Shown piece by piece: positions 1 to 5,993 of a stretch of 11,817 nucleotides of DNA (within the stretch, counting starts at the first letter, position 1; the number at the start of each line of letters is the position of its first letter). The notes under the pieces are model-generated. The model did no database searches. It was not told where the DNA came from and saw only the letters and a list, made by a program, of their open reading frames with translations. Both the position numbers and the translations under genes were made by a program. Origin of the DNA: PHAA01 sp964584415 (GTDB lineage: Bacteria > Bacillota > Syntrophomonadia > Syntrophomonadales > Syntrophomonadaceae); assembly GCA_964584415.1 (NCBI GenBank), contig CAZOZX010000062.1:1-11817 (forward strand), given 5' to 3'.

Positions 1-4
1 GGTT

Positions 5-535
5 GTGGAGGTACAACGATACCTATCAGACCTGAGGACGGATTATTGGCTGCAAACCACCGTGTTTCGGTGGTACTGGTGGTTCCTCCTATTTTGGACC
101 ATTTTTCCGCTTTTTATTTGGTGGAAATACACCGACCATAACCGTTTCCTGGAGATAAGCTTTTTTGGCCTGCTGGTTAGCTTGTGCGCGGGCATTCTGG
201 ATACGGCTGGCGTATTTCTCCTGCAATGGTCATATCCCTATAAATTGTTGCCTTTCTTACCAGCTTTTTTCCCGATTGATTTCGTTATCATCCCGGCAAC
301 CTTTATGCTCATCTATCAGAAATTCACGGCCTGGAAACCATTTCTGATTGCGAGTACGGTCGTTGCCACAGTGTTATCCATGCTTTTGGATCCGATTTTG
401 GTGTGGTTGAACATATATCAGCCTTTATCCTGGCAGTATTATTATTCGGTGCCGGTCTTTGTTTTTATGGTTAGCTTCAGCAAAATGGTAACTGGAATCA
501 TAACCGGTCAGGATATTAAATATGAAAAACTCTAG
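5..535 (+). CDS. CBO0543-type multi-pass membrane protein (5' end uncertain)
   Basis: Small, very hydrophobic protein of about 176 residues with roughly five membrane segments: residues 24-40, 50-73, 82-103, 112-135 and 145-165. Trp, Phe and Tyr are abundant near the membrane boundaries. It resembles the CBO0543 family of spore-forming Firmicutes, whose function is unknown, and is a clear paralogue of the protein at 8261-8869. Both share a WW-x-F/L motif near the first segment, a K-x-x-D/T-x-x-R-x-L-E-I/L loop after it, a D-[ST]-x-G-V-x-x-L/M-W-x-Y-P block and a late region with P-x-[LF]-V-W-[LF]-N-[IL]-Y. The GTG at position 5 is the first start codon in the window, but the frame is open to the left edge, so the true start may lie upstream. 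No ribosome binding site is visible. The stop is TAG at 533-535. The family call is from sequence resemblance only; no biochemical role should be inferred. Confidence 0.75.
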   Translation: MEVQRYLSDLRTDYWLQTTVFRWYWWFLLFWTIFPLFIWWKYTDHNRFLEISFFGLLVSLCAGILDTAGVFLLQWSYPYKLLPFLPAFFPIDFVIIPATFMLIYQKFTAWKPFLIASTVVATVLSMLLDPILVWLNIYQPLSWQYYYSVPVFVFMVSFSKMVTGIITGQDIKYEKL

Positions 536-561
536 TTGTTGCAGCCAATAAAAACAGAAGA

Positions 562-586
562 CCCCAGCCAGTTAATATGGTTGGGG
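562..586 (-). terminator. Hairpin terminator between convergent genes
   Basis: An 8-bp stem, CCCCAGCC (562-569) against GGTTGGGG (579-586) with one G-U type pair, encloses a 9-nt loop. Read on the minus strand it is followed by TCTTCTGTTTTTATT, a U-rich but interrupted tract, so it most likely ends the DUF4489 gene. On the plus strand the following bases are GC-rich (CCCGCAG), so termination of the membrane protein gene here is less certain. Confidence 0.6.
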
Positions 587-627
587 CCCGCAGATCTCTA
601 TAATACTTCGTTCCCTGGCTGCGTCAA

Positions 628-1227
628 TCAATATTTTTTGAACCCACTGGCCGTTCCGGTAATGAAGATATTGCTTATAGTGGCTAGTTCAATATTTCCA
701 CACTCCTGCCCGACCAACTTCACTTGATAAGTGCAGCATCCCGGACAGCCTCCGCATTCGCACCAGGTAAAACCGAAGGGATCGGTTTCCTCCCGGTTGT
801 ATATACCATTGGCCTGGGCGGGAGCAAAACCATTCAGATCATCGTATTGATTTTCTGCTTGCTCAAACGTCCAGGTACCCAGGATTATGGAACTGCCATG
901 ACAAATTTTGCTCAGCTGAAAAGTCAGGCTCAGGTAAAAACCGGCAACTTGAGCAAAGGTTCTAAAGGAAATTAAGCTGGAAAAATTAATTATTGTTTTG
1001 GGATCCTTAAGGTCACTGGTATCAAGCACGACCGTAGCCAGCACCGGGTGTTCAATTCCGCCGTTGGGGATCGAATTGGCTGAGCTAACCTGCCAAACGG
1101 CAGGTCCACAGAGCGGGCCGGGGCTGGATCCTGAACCGCATTCGATTATGGTCTCCCTTTCCCGTTTCGGCGGCGCATAATGCTTATCACATTCTATGTC
1201 ATGGGTTGGGTAATAGTCTTTTCTCAT
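628..1227 (-). CDS. DUF4489 domain protein
   Basis: A 199-residue protein without signal peptide or membrane segment. It matches what I recall of DUF4489 proteins of Clostridia. An early I-I-E-C-G-S-G block (residues 27-33) is followed by a V-x-L-D-T-S strand (67-71), F-S-S near 82-84, L-G-T-W-T-F-E at 116-122, and a cysteine-rich block F-x-W-C-E-C-G-G-C-P-G-C-C-x-Y (153-167) ahead of a final beta-rich stretch, N-I-E-L-A-T-I-S-N (178-186). The function of the family is unknown; a beta-sandwich structural protein has been a common guess. The clustered cysteines (C156, C158, C161, C164, C165) could bind metal or form disulfides. The ATG at 1227 is preceded by AAGGAGG with a suitable gap, which fixes the start. 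It is transcribed divergently from the coiled-coil gene at 1497. Confidence 0.85.
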   Translation of the reverse strand: MRKDYYPTHDIECDKHYAPPKRERETIIECGSGSSPGPLCGPAVWQVSSANSIPNGGIEHPVLATVVLDTSDLKDPKTIINFSSLISFRTFAQVAGFYLSLTFQLSKICHGSSIILGTWTFEQAENQYDDLNGFAPAQANGIYNREETDPFGFTWCECGGCPGCCTYQVKLVGQECGNIELATISNIFITGTASGFKKY

Positions 1228-1409
1228 GTCACACCTCCTTAAAGCAGTTTGAACTTAGCGTTCTACCTTACATTATTCCAATGATGATAATTTGGTTACT
1301 TAGGAAGAATAGATGACATTTGGAAGCGGATTGCACCCTCAGACAGGATATGGCATATATGAGATTCATAAACGGATCAGATTCCTGGCAATGGATTTAG
1401 GATCAACGG

Positions 1410-1418
1410 TGGTATAAT
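1410..1418 (+). promoter_or_regulatory. Extended -10 sigma-A-type promoter for the coiled-coil gene
   Basis: TGG-TATAAT at 1410-1418 is a perfect -10 hexamer with the extended TG-N element. No convincing -35 hexamer lies 16-18 bases upstream, which is tolerated in extended -10 promoters. The distance to the GTG start at 1497 leaves a leader of about 70 bases. The rest of the 1228-1496 intergenic stretch shows nothing I can name. Confidence 0.55.
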
Positions 1419-1496
1419 AGACTTGTAAACAATGTATGACTTCCCGGTTTAACTAGCTTACCTGTAACCAAAGCGGCATATGGGGAGGGAATAGAT

Positions 1497-2105
1497 GTGG
1501 GGAACAAGTCACGTAGTATTAGAGGATTGCGGGCCGAAATTCTGCAGGTTGGCAAGGAGCTCGACAAGCGAATCACCAGGTTGGATACACTGCCCGATCA
1601 GATTGAACGGGATTATGAACATGTCAAAAAAGTCCTCGGGGATTATCAGACGGCGGCTGAGAACAAATTTCGCAAGTCGCTGATAGCCACCGGCAATGAA
1701 ACCTGGGATTATGCCTGGGACCATGTGTATGCGGCAGTCAAGGCGCTGAATCCCCCCATCAACCATGATATCTATAATTATTCGCACCTCGAGCCAGCTT
1801 TGCGGACCAAGCAGATAAAGCACAAAAAACGGCTCAATTTGACCCAGATGTGGCCTGATCAGGCCTGGAATGAAGTATGGAATGTAGTGTGGAAAATCGT
1901 GGGTCGGATCCATGATGATTACCTGCGCCATTTTAAAAAGGAGATCGACCACATCGGTACCGAGATGGACGACCTGTTAAATCAGAAACAGGCCCTGCAG
2001 GAGCAGCTGGACCGCCTGACCACTACCAGTTCCGGCGCCTATAATGTACTTAAGAAGTTAACCAATACGGTGGTTAAGCCGTCCGACGATTTCGGGGATA
2101 AGTAA
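1497..2105 (+). CDS. Hypothetical Trp-rich coiled-coil protein
   Basis: Not recognised. The 202-residue protein is charged and mostly helical by eye. Residues 8-65 and 142-176 look like coiled-coil segments with hydrophobic residues at heptad spacing. Between them are two similar amphipathic tryptophan blocks, T-W-D-Y-A-W-D-H-V-Y (69-78) and A-W-N-E-V-W-N-V-V-W (123-132). Both have the pattern W-[DN]-x-[AV]-W-[DN]-x-V-[YW] and look like an internal repeat. There is no signal peptide and no membrane segment, so it is probably cytoplasmic. The GTG at 1497 is chosen because GGGGAGGG at 1482-1489 sits 7 bases upstream. The ATG at 1495 opens a different, shorter frame that antagonises this one and is not supported. 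The gene faces the minus-strand operon at 2353-4102; whether it belongs with it functionally is unknown. The last residues (V-K-P-S-D-D-F-G-D-K) look disordered. Confidence 0.75.
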   Translation: MGNKSRSIRGLRAEILQVGKELDKRITRLDTLPDQIERDYEHVKKVLGDYQTAAENKFRKSLIATGNETWDYAWDHVYAAVKALNPPINHDIYNYSHLEPALRTKQIKHKKRLNLTQMWPDQAWNEVWNVVWKIVGRIHDDYLRHFKKEIDHIGTEMDDLLNQKQALQEQLDRLTTTSSGAYNVLKKLTNTVVKPSDDFGDK

Positions 2106-2167
2106 GGGACGCGATTGGCTCTTCACAGAGCAGGTCAAATAAATATATATAATCGCAGACCGATCAT

Positions 2168-2270
2168 AAAAAGGCCTAGTGCAAGGCAATAGGGAAGACC
2201 GTGATTGAGGCGTACTCGAGGTACGCCGATTGAACGGTAATCCCGTATTAACGCCGCAATAGGCCTTTTT
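2168..2270. repeat. 103-nt imperfect palindrome, probable bidirectional terminator
   Basis: An 11-bp perfect outer stem, AAAAAGGCCTA (2168-2178) against TAGGCCTTTTT (2260-2270), surrounds an interrupted inner stem. The inner pairs are 2180-2182/2256-2258, 2185-2187/2253-2255, 2189-2194/2242-2248 with one bulge, 2198-2202/2234-2238, and a 7-bp apical stem 2209-2215/2221-2227 with a 5-nt loop. Both strands end in a run of five or six T after the stem, so it can act as a terminator in both directions between convergent genes. Its length and layered structure are unusual for a plain terminator; a small mobile palindromic element or a structured RNA is possible. Confidence 0.7.
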
Positions 2271-2282
2271 TGACGGGCTGAA

Positions 2283-2306
2283 GGAGAGCGTTGTGCTCTC
2301 CTTTTT
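2283..2306 (+). terminator. Intrinsic terminator of the coiled-coil gene
   Basis: GGAGAGC (2283-2289) pairs perfectly with GCTCTCC (2295-2301) around a 5-nt loop and is followed by TTTTT on the plus strand. It lies just beyond the large palindrome and would stop plus-strand transcription before the opposing operon. The preceding minus-strand sequence lacks a comparable T tract in the other direction. Confidence 0.85.
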
Positions 2307-2352
2307 GCTAGTTGGTATAGATCGTTGGATTTAGGGCTGCTGACCATTTTTA

Positions 2353-2766
2353 CTACGCGGATTGCCGGGCGTTTTGGCTGCGGGCAGCCTTCTGCAGCGC
2401 TTGGTCAAGCTTGGGATCACGGCTGTTTATCCTCATAATTACCTCCTGGTCTTCGGAGATCCTCATTTCCTTGAGCCGTAAATTATTTTTCTCGAGCGTA
2501 TCATCGAGAAGATGAAAAAAATAGGCGGCGATATTTTCGTGACTGGGTTTGATCGCATTAAAGGGATATATATCATTCAACAAAAAACCGTTAAAGTGGT
2601 GCAGCCTGGATAAGACGACGGACAGCAAACGCTCTCTTGAAATGATTTTTTGGTCAGGTTCAGCTTCAACCACTACTCTCATTTGCCAGTGATGCTTGTG
2701 CCGCGGGACTACTACGGAACCGTAAGATTGGCAGTGGTGAACATCCGCACAGGCGTCTATATACAT
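2353..2766 (-). CDS. PTPS/QueD-like (T-fold) protein, divergent
   Basis: A 137-residue protein whose layout recalls 6-pyruvoyl-tetrahydropterin synthase and 6-carboxy-tetrahydropterin synthase (QueD). A histidine pair is at 10-11. An H-x-H strand start follows (H23, H25, plus H26) in R-H-K-H-H-W-Q-M-R-V-V-V, in the place of the HGH of QueD. L-H-H-F-N-G-F-L-L-N-D-I (55-66) resembles the LDH..LN region. P-S-H-E-N-I-A-A-Y-F-F (74-84) resembles PTAENIA..., and a final strand ends in S-E-D (104-106). H11, H23 and H25 could form the zinc site. The catalytic Cys that QueD has four residues before its HGH is absent (Val there), so the usual chemistry is doubtful. ATG at 2766 has AAGGAGA upstream. It is the last gene of the riboswitch-controlled set, 37 bases after the 331-aa gene whose C-terminal domain is its paralogue. 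Fold assignment is by eye; function is unknown. Confidence 0.65.
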   Translation of the reverse strand: MYIDACADVHHCQSYGSVVVPRHKHHWQMRVVVEAEPDQKIISRERLLSVVLSRLHHFNGFLLNDIYPFNAIKPSHENIAAYFFHLLDDTLEKNNLRLKEMRISEDQEVIMRINSRDPKLDQALQKAARSQNARQSA

Positions 2767-2803
2767 TGATCACTTCTCCTTATAAGCTGTATGTTTTATA
2801 GGT

Positions 2804-3799
2804 TTAGTTTCTGCGTTTGAAGATGTTGAATAAAATGTTGCCGGAATCCTGGGATTCAAAAATAAAGCTATCTCGTAAATCTTGAACGAGATCCTCGCCT
2901 TTGAGCAAATCGTCTATCTTTTTATTTCTGGTCTTTACCTGCCTGATCCGGATTTGATCCTCCCAGAGGCTGATTTCCACCAGGCCCAGGTCCAGAATGG
3001 CCACGGTATCTTCCACAAGATTGAAGAAATAACCGGCGACATTGTCATCGCAGGGATCAAGCAGGCTGAAAGGGTAGACTTCGTTCAGCACCACCTGGTC
3101 GTAGCGCAGCAGGGCGGCGGTCACCGCTGCCAGGACCTGCCCGTAGACTACGTCGAGTTTACCTTCAGGAACCTCCACGCGGGCTTTGACCAGCCGGTTG
3201 TGATTGGGCCTTTCCGGTTTTGAGGCGCCCATCGAGTGGAGGTGGAACATATTCAAACTTACATCCAGGTCTATAAAGTTCTCCTTATTAGAGGTATCAG
3301 CCGGCCGGGGAATTATATTGTCATGGCTGGCGTCCGTTCCGGGTCTGGTTTCGTCTGCTGGCAAAGATGCGCTTGCGGACAATTCGATTTCCGGTTTTAT
3401 TAACGGCTGTTGACCGGATGGCAATTGCCCTGATTCCGGGTCTGGATTAATTGGTTTGGCTGCCGGAGCAGACAATTCATTTTTCATCCGGGTTATCTCC
3501 AGCTCCAGTTCAGCAATTTGGGCCCGTTGGGGCGCCACTGTGGCCTGGGTATTGGCCTGCAAAACTTCAATCCGGCAGTTACATTGATAATTGATTTTCT
3601 CGACAATTTTAGCGCTCTCCTCCAGGGCGGCAATTACGTGATGCTGTCGTTTCTCATAGACTGAGATTTGCTTCAACAATTCGGCTGATCTTTTCTTAAT
3701 CGAATCTATCTGATCGACGATGCTTTGGAGCTCGGATGACATTATATCAGCTGCGGTTAACCTTGCAGCGGATTGGTCGACAGAATGGCTAGTTTCCAT
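2804..3799 (-). CDS. Coiled-coil protein with C-terminal PTPS-like domain
   Basis: A 331-residue, two-part protein. Residues 20-112 form a long coiled coil with heptad hydrophobics and a C-N-C at 73-75. Residues 113-175 are a Pro/Ser/Asp-rich, probably disordered linker. Residues 176-290 match the 137-aa neighbour: H-L-H at 186-188, P-N-H-N at 198-201 where the neighbour has the H-x-H-H, V-V-L-N-E-V-Y-P-F (236-244) against F-L-L-N-D-I-Y-P-F, D-N-V-A-G-Y-F-F-N-L (252-261) against E-N-I-A-A-Y-F-F-H-L, and W-E-D-Q (279-282) against S-E-D-Q. The metal-binding histidines are partly lost, so this copy is likely structural or ligand-binding rather than catalytic. No signal peptide or membrane segment is visible. 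ATG at 3799 has GAGGT 7 bases upstream. The gene lies between the 70-aa coiled-coil gene and the stand-alone PTPS-like gene in one direction, which suggests one complex. The specific role cannot be told. Confidence 0.7.
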   Translation of the reverse strand: METSHSVDQSAARLTAADIMSSELQSIVDQIDSIKKRSAELLKQISVYEKRQHHVIAALEESAKIVEKINYQCNCRIEVLQANTQATVAPQRAQIAELELEITRMKNELSAPAAKPINPDPESGQLPSGQQPLIKPEIELSASASLPADETRPGTDASHDNIIPRPADTSNKENFIDLDVSLNMFHLHSMGASKPERPNHNRLVKARVEVPEGKLDVVYGQVLAAVTAALLRYDQVVLNEVYPFSLLDPCDDNVAGYFFNLVEDTVAILDLGLVEISLWEDQIRIRQVKTRNKKIDDLLKGEDLVQDLRDSFIFESQDSGNILFNIFKRRN

Positions 3800-3889
3800 C
3801 TCGCTTACCTCTATATATCAATTTTGATGATCGTTGGCGACGATCTTTCTAAAATATCCTTATATGGATTTTTCGAGACGTTTTCAGGC

Positions 3890-4102
3890 TTAGTTTCTCG
3901 AAACGTTACCCAGGGAATTAAGCAATAATTGATTGATCTGGCGCTCTTTGATCAGATATTCATCCCACTTCCTGCGCTGCTCTATCATCCTGGCCTCGAG
4001 TTCCTGCATTTTTTGACGGGCTTGAACGAACATATCCTGCAGAGTCTCCAGAGATTCAAAAGTGCCGTCCTGGTGATCGTTCCAACATAATTGCATACCC
4101 AT
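3890..4102 (-). CDS. Small coiled-coil protein, first gene after the riboswitch
   Basis: A 70-residue protein, not recognised. Residues 16-65 form one continuous amphipathic helix rich in Glu, Gln, Arg and Met/Leu, ending in L-L-L-N-S-L-G-N. A short N-terminal part contains Cys6, Trp7 and His10. There is no membrane segment. The ATG at 4102 is preceded by GGGAGG with an 8-base gap, and the gene sits about 65 bases after the riboswitch terminator hairpin. It is therefore the first gene whose expression the riboswitch would decide. It may pair with the coiled coil of the 331-aa protein, but that is inference from adjacency only. Confidence 0.7.
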   Translation of the reverse strand: MGMQLCWNDHQDGTFESLETLQDMFVQARQKMQELEARMIEQRRKWDEYLIKERQINQLLLNSLGNVSRN

Positions 4103-4165
4103 CGATCATACCTCCCATACAATTTAAGTGGTGATCCTTTTTGTTATCGCCGCAGTGAAGTAAAA

Positions 4166-4198
4166 CAGCCTGCAATGCTTAGGTTGCATTGCAGGCTG
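4166..4198 (-). terminator. Terminator hairpin of the c-di-GMP riboswitch expression platform
   Basis: CAGCCTGCAATG and CATTGCAGGCTG form a perfect 12-bp stem with a 9-nt loop; on the minus strand it is followed by TTTTAC. It lies 30 bases after the riboswitch aptamer and before the first ORF, the expected place for a transcription attenuator. A further perfect inverted repeat, 4141-4148 with 4198-4205, can close an outer helix around it. The loop plus one stem base (4187 to 4181, GCAACCU) is exactly complementary to AGGUUGC in the aptamer (4240 to 4234), which offers a possible switching contact. Confidence 0.75.
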
Positions 4199-4227
4199 AT
4201 AACAACTGGTATATCGTGCTGTGTATC

Positions 4228-4315
4228 TTCCTGGCAACCTGGCGATCATAACCTTGCGGTCTTAGATCCATGGCTTTGCGTCCCCGCCTTTCGGCGGGTT
4301 TGCCTTTTTCAAGAA
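4228..4315 (-). promoter_or_regulatory. Cyclic-di-GMP-I (GEMM-I) riboswitch aptamer
   Basis: The minus-strand RNA matches the GEMM-I consensus closely. P1 is UUCUUG/CAGGAA (4315-4310 with 4233-4228). The first arm begins GGCAAACC, carries a CGCC-GAAA-GGCG hairpin with a GNRA tetraloop, and returns as GGGACGCAAAGCC. The second arm has the CUAAG and UAUG halves of the 11-nt tetraloop receptor, a small GACC-GCAA-GGUU hairpin, and the conserved end GAUCGCCAGGUUGCC. The class is known to bind the second messenger cyclic di-GMP. It is followed by a 12-bp hairpin with a T tract and then by the 70-aa, 331-aa and 137-aa genes, so it should control their transcription. Whether ligand turns them on or off cannot be decided by reading alone. 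It begins only about 28 bases after the anti-sigma stop codon. Confidence 0.93.
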
Positions 4316-4343
4316 CGCTTGGGGTTTGGTCTTCTACCGTATC

Positions 4344-5303
4344 TTACTCCTCGTCAGCGGACTTGCCGTTCTTCTTAACTTTACCGTTGGGGAGCAATAC
4401 CTGGTCATCATCATCGGTAGCAGTCTGGTTCTTCAGCTGCTGACCCGGGGCGTTGCCAGAATTCCCGGGGCTTATCGAGGTCTCTTCCTCGTCTTCCGAT
4501 TCGGTACCAAACTTTTCTTCCATCCGGATGTCTTTGATGGCTTTCATAATGTCCTTGACCGGGGCTTCGGCATAGGTGATATCGCTATCGTCCATTTCAT
4601 CCTGGGCCAGATCCAGAACCTCATCATAATTATCTGCAGTTAATTCTTCGTCCGGATTTTGAGCTTCCCACAGCTTCTGGATCAGATTCAGTTTACCAGG
4701 GGAGAGGTGAATACCTTCTTCTTCTGAATATTCCCGGGCTGCATCACGGCGCGCCAAGCTTATGGCCGCCTGGCCAACTTCAGCTTCAACATCGTTTTCC
4801 TCCAGGGCTTCATCAGTGCCTTTCTTAGCTTTCTTGAGCAGTTTATCAGCATCTTCCTCATCATCGTTTACCGCGGTCAGCTGGACATCCGTGTCTTCCT
4901 CCAGGAATCCCAGGTCGACCGCAGTGTCTACTATCAGTTTTACGGCTTTATCCACCTTCATATTCTCGAGGTCGAGTCCTTCCAAGACCGCCTTGCCATC
5001 ATCATTATAGTCAATTACCTCCACTACGCGTCCCAGGGCATTAATACCCAGTTCCACGCTGGGATTGATATCTACACCGAGATATGAAACCGGGGTGGCG
5101 TAAGCAAATCCGCCGCCTATCAGCAGCAGTGCTATGCAGGCCGCAATAGCATATTTCCTCATCTCATAAATCCTCCTTGTTATTGAATTTTGCCGCGGTG
5201 GCAGGCCTGGGGCGAGGGCAGTGCGGAGGCGTGCTTCTGTCTTGCTGACCAGGGCCTCATCAGCTTCAATTCGATTTAAGGCTTGCCTAAATTGATCCTT
5301 CAT
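4344..5303 (-). CDS. RsgI-type anti-sigma factor paired with the ECF sigma factor
   Basis: A 319-residue single-pass membrane protein. Residues 1-47 are a short cytoplasmic domain (M-K-D-Q-F-R-Q-A-L start) of the kind that binds sigma factors in RsgI-like proteins. Residues 50-69 are a transmembrane helix. Residues 70-160 form the extracytoplasmic RsgI middle domain, with V-D-I-N-P-S-V-E-L-G-I-N at 77-88. Residues 178-215 hold the often-seen A-R-R-D-A-A-R ... S-P-G-K-L-N-L-I-Q-K-L segment. The rest is an acidic, low-complexity tail (266-319). The start at 5303 is chosen because GGAGGG lies just upstream and the gene overlaps the end of the sigma gene by 17 bases, a usual sign of translational coupling. 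The open frame extends further up but without such support. An internal ATG at 5162 also has a strong ribosome binding site. The protein should hold the sigma factor inactive at the membrane until an outside signal arrives; the signal is unknown. Confidence 0.88.
   Translation of the reverse strand: MKDQFRQALNRIEADEALVSKTEARLRTALAPGLPPRQNSITRRIYEMRKYAIAACIALLLIGGGFAYATPVSYLGVDINPSVELGINALGRVVEVIDYNDDGKAVLEGLDLENMKVDKAVKLIVDTAVDLGFLEEDTDVQLTAVNDDEEDADKLLKKAKKGTDEALEENDVEAEVGQAAISLARRDAAREYSEEEGIHLSPGKLNLIQKLWEAQNPDEELTADNYDEVLDLAQDEMDDSDITYAEAPVKDIMKAIKDIRMEEKFGTESEDEEETSISPGNSGNAPGQQLKNQTATDDDDQVLLPNGKVKKNGKSADEE
5172..5178 (-). promoter_or_regulatory. Internal ribosome binding site within the anti-sigma gene
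   Basis: AAGGAGG on the minus strand stands 9 bases before the in-frame ATG at 5162 (codon 48). Initiation there would give a 272-residue product starting M-R-K-Y-A-I-A-A with the hydrophobic segment at its very N terminus, as in a signal peptide. The first 47 residues, the presumed sigma-binding part, would be missing. The match may be accidental, since these codons also encode Arg-Arg-Ile-Tyr. Confidence 0.4.
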
Positions 5304-5784
5304 ACCTGTTTCCCTCCAATTTTTGTCGCATAAGTTCCCTGGCCCTATGTAACTGCGAATAGATGGTGTTTTCGCTCCGCCGGAGAAGCTGTGCCATTTG
5401 CGGTACCGTATACTCCTGGTAATAGTAAAGGTAAACAACATCCTTGTACTTTTGCGGGAGCGACAGTACCACCAGCAAGATCTCTCTTTCGCCTGTATCC
5501 TGCAAAGGCAGTTCTGCGTTTTCTACCAGGTCGATCCTCTTCCACCAGAAGCCCCTTGTGACATCCTTGCACTGGTTGATCGTCACCCGGATGAGCCAGG
5601 CTTTCTCATGGTCCTCATCCGTAAAGGAGATGCTCTTCTGGAGCAGTTTCAGGAAAACCTCCTGAAAGACATCATCCACTTCAGGCCGTCGGCCGAGGTA
5701 GATGAAACAGATTCGATATACCATATCAGAGTATTTCTGCAGTGCCGCGGCTATTCTGTCACTGTCTTCAACTGAAAACCCCAT
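5287..5784 (-). CDS. ECF-type RNA polymerase sigma factor
   Basis: A 165-residue protein with the two domains of extracytoplasmic-function sigma factors. Region 2 spans about residues 15-80, with the D-D-V-F-Q-E-V-F-L-K-L core-binding helix at 37-47 and W63-L-I-R-V-T-I-N for promoter melting. Region 4 spans about 100-155, with L-P-Q-K-Y-K-D-V-V-Y-L-Y at 109-120 and the helix-turn-helix E-Y-T-V-P-Q-M-A-Q-L-L to S-Q-L-H-R-A-R-E-L-M at 124-152. Length is normal for the class. ATG at 5784 has AGAGGAG upstream. The next gene encodes its membrane anti-sigma factor and overlaps it, so release of this sigma is likely signal-dependent. It is ECF-like in architecture rather than SigI-like, despite the RsgI-type partner. 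I could not define an autoregulated promoter upstream with confidence. Confidence 0.93.
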   Translation of the reverse strand: MGFSVEDSDRIAAALQKYSDMVYRICFIYLGRRPEVDDVFQEVFLKLLQKSISFTDEDHEKAWLIRVTINQCKDVTRGFWWKRIDLVENAELPLQDTGEREILLVVLSLPQKYKDVVYLYYYQEYTVPQMAQLLRRSENTIYSQLHRARELMRQKLEGNRYEGSI

Positions 5785-5993
5785 GTTTATCTCCTCTTAT
5801 AACCAACACGATTTAAAATGCGTAATCCTTGCAAGCGATGGAAAAAACTTTTCTGTGCTGCATTTTATTTAACCATAGAAGTATTTTCGGCCGAATTAAG
5901 GGTCGCAGCTAAATTTCGACAAGTTTCTTCAAAGGACTTCGTCGTTTACTGGCGAATTTATCCCCATTATATGATGGAAGAGGAGGGAAGGGA

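Noticed and set aside
1495..1683. 62-aa ORF from the ATG at 1495
   Set aside because: It overlaps the 202-residue coiled-coil frame, whose GTG two bases later has the better ribosome binding site spacing and a plausible protein.
2168..2270. Integron attC site
   Set aside because: The size and palindromic form fit, but the ends lack the GTTRRRY/RYYYAAC core sites and there is no integrase or cassette context.
2882..3413. Plus-strand ORFs opposite the 331-aa gene
   Set aside because: They are shadows of the minus-strand frame, with no ribosome binding site and no recognisable protein sequence.
4284..4310. Plus-strand intrinsic terminator (CCCGCC/GGCGGG followed by T-rich sequence)
   Set aside because: This is the GAAA-capped arm of the minus-strand riboswitch, and no plus-strand gene leads into it.
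5287..5784. Sigma factor as SigI because of the RsgI-type partner
   Set aside because: The 165-residue region 2/region 4 layout with an ECF-like helix-turn-helix, and the lack of SigI-specific length and motifs, fit ECF better.
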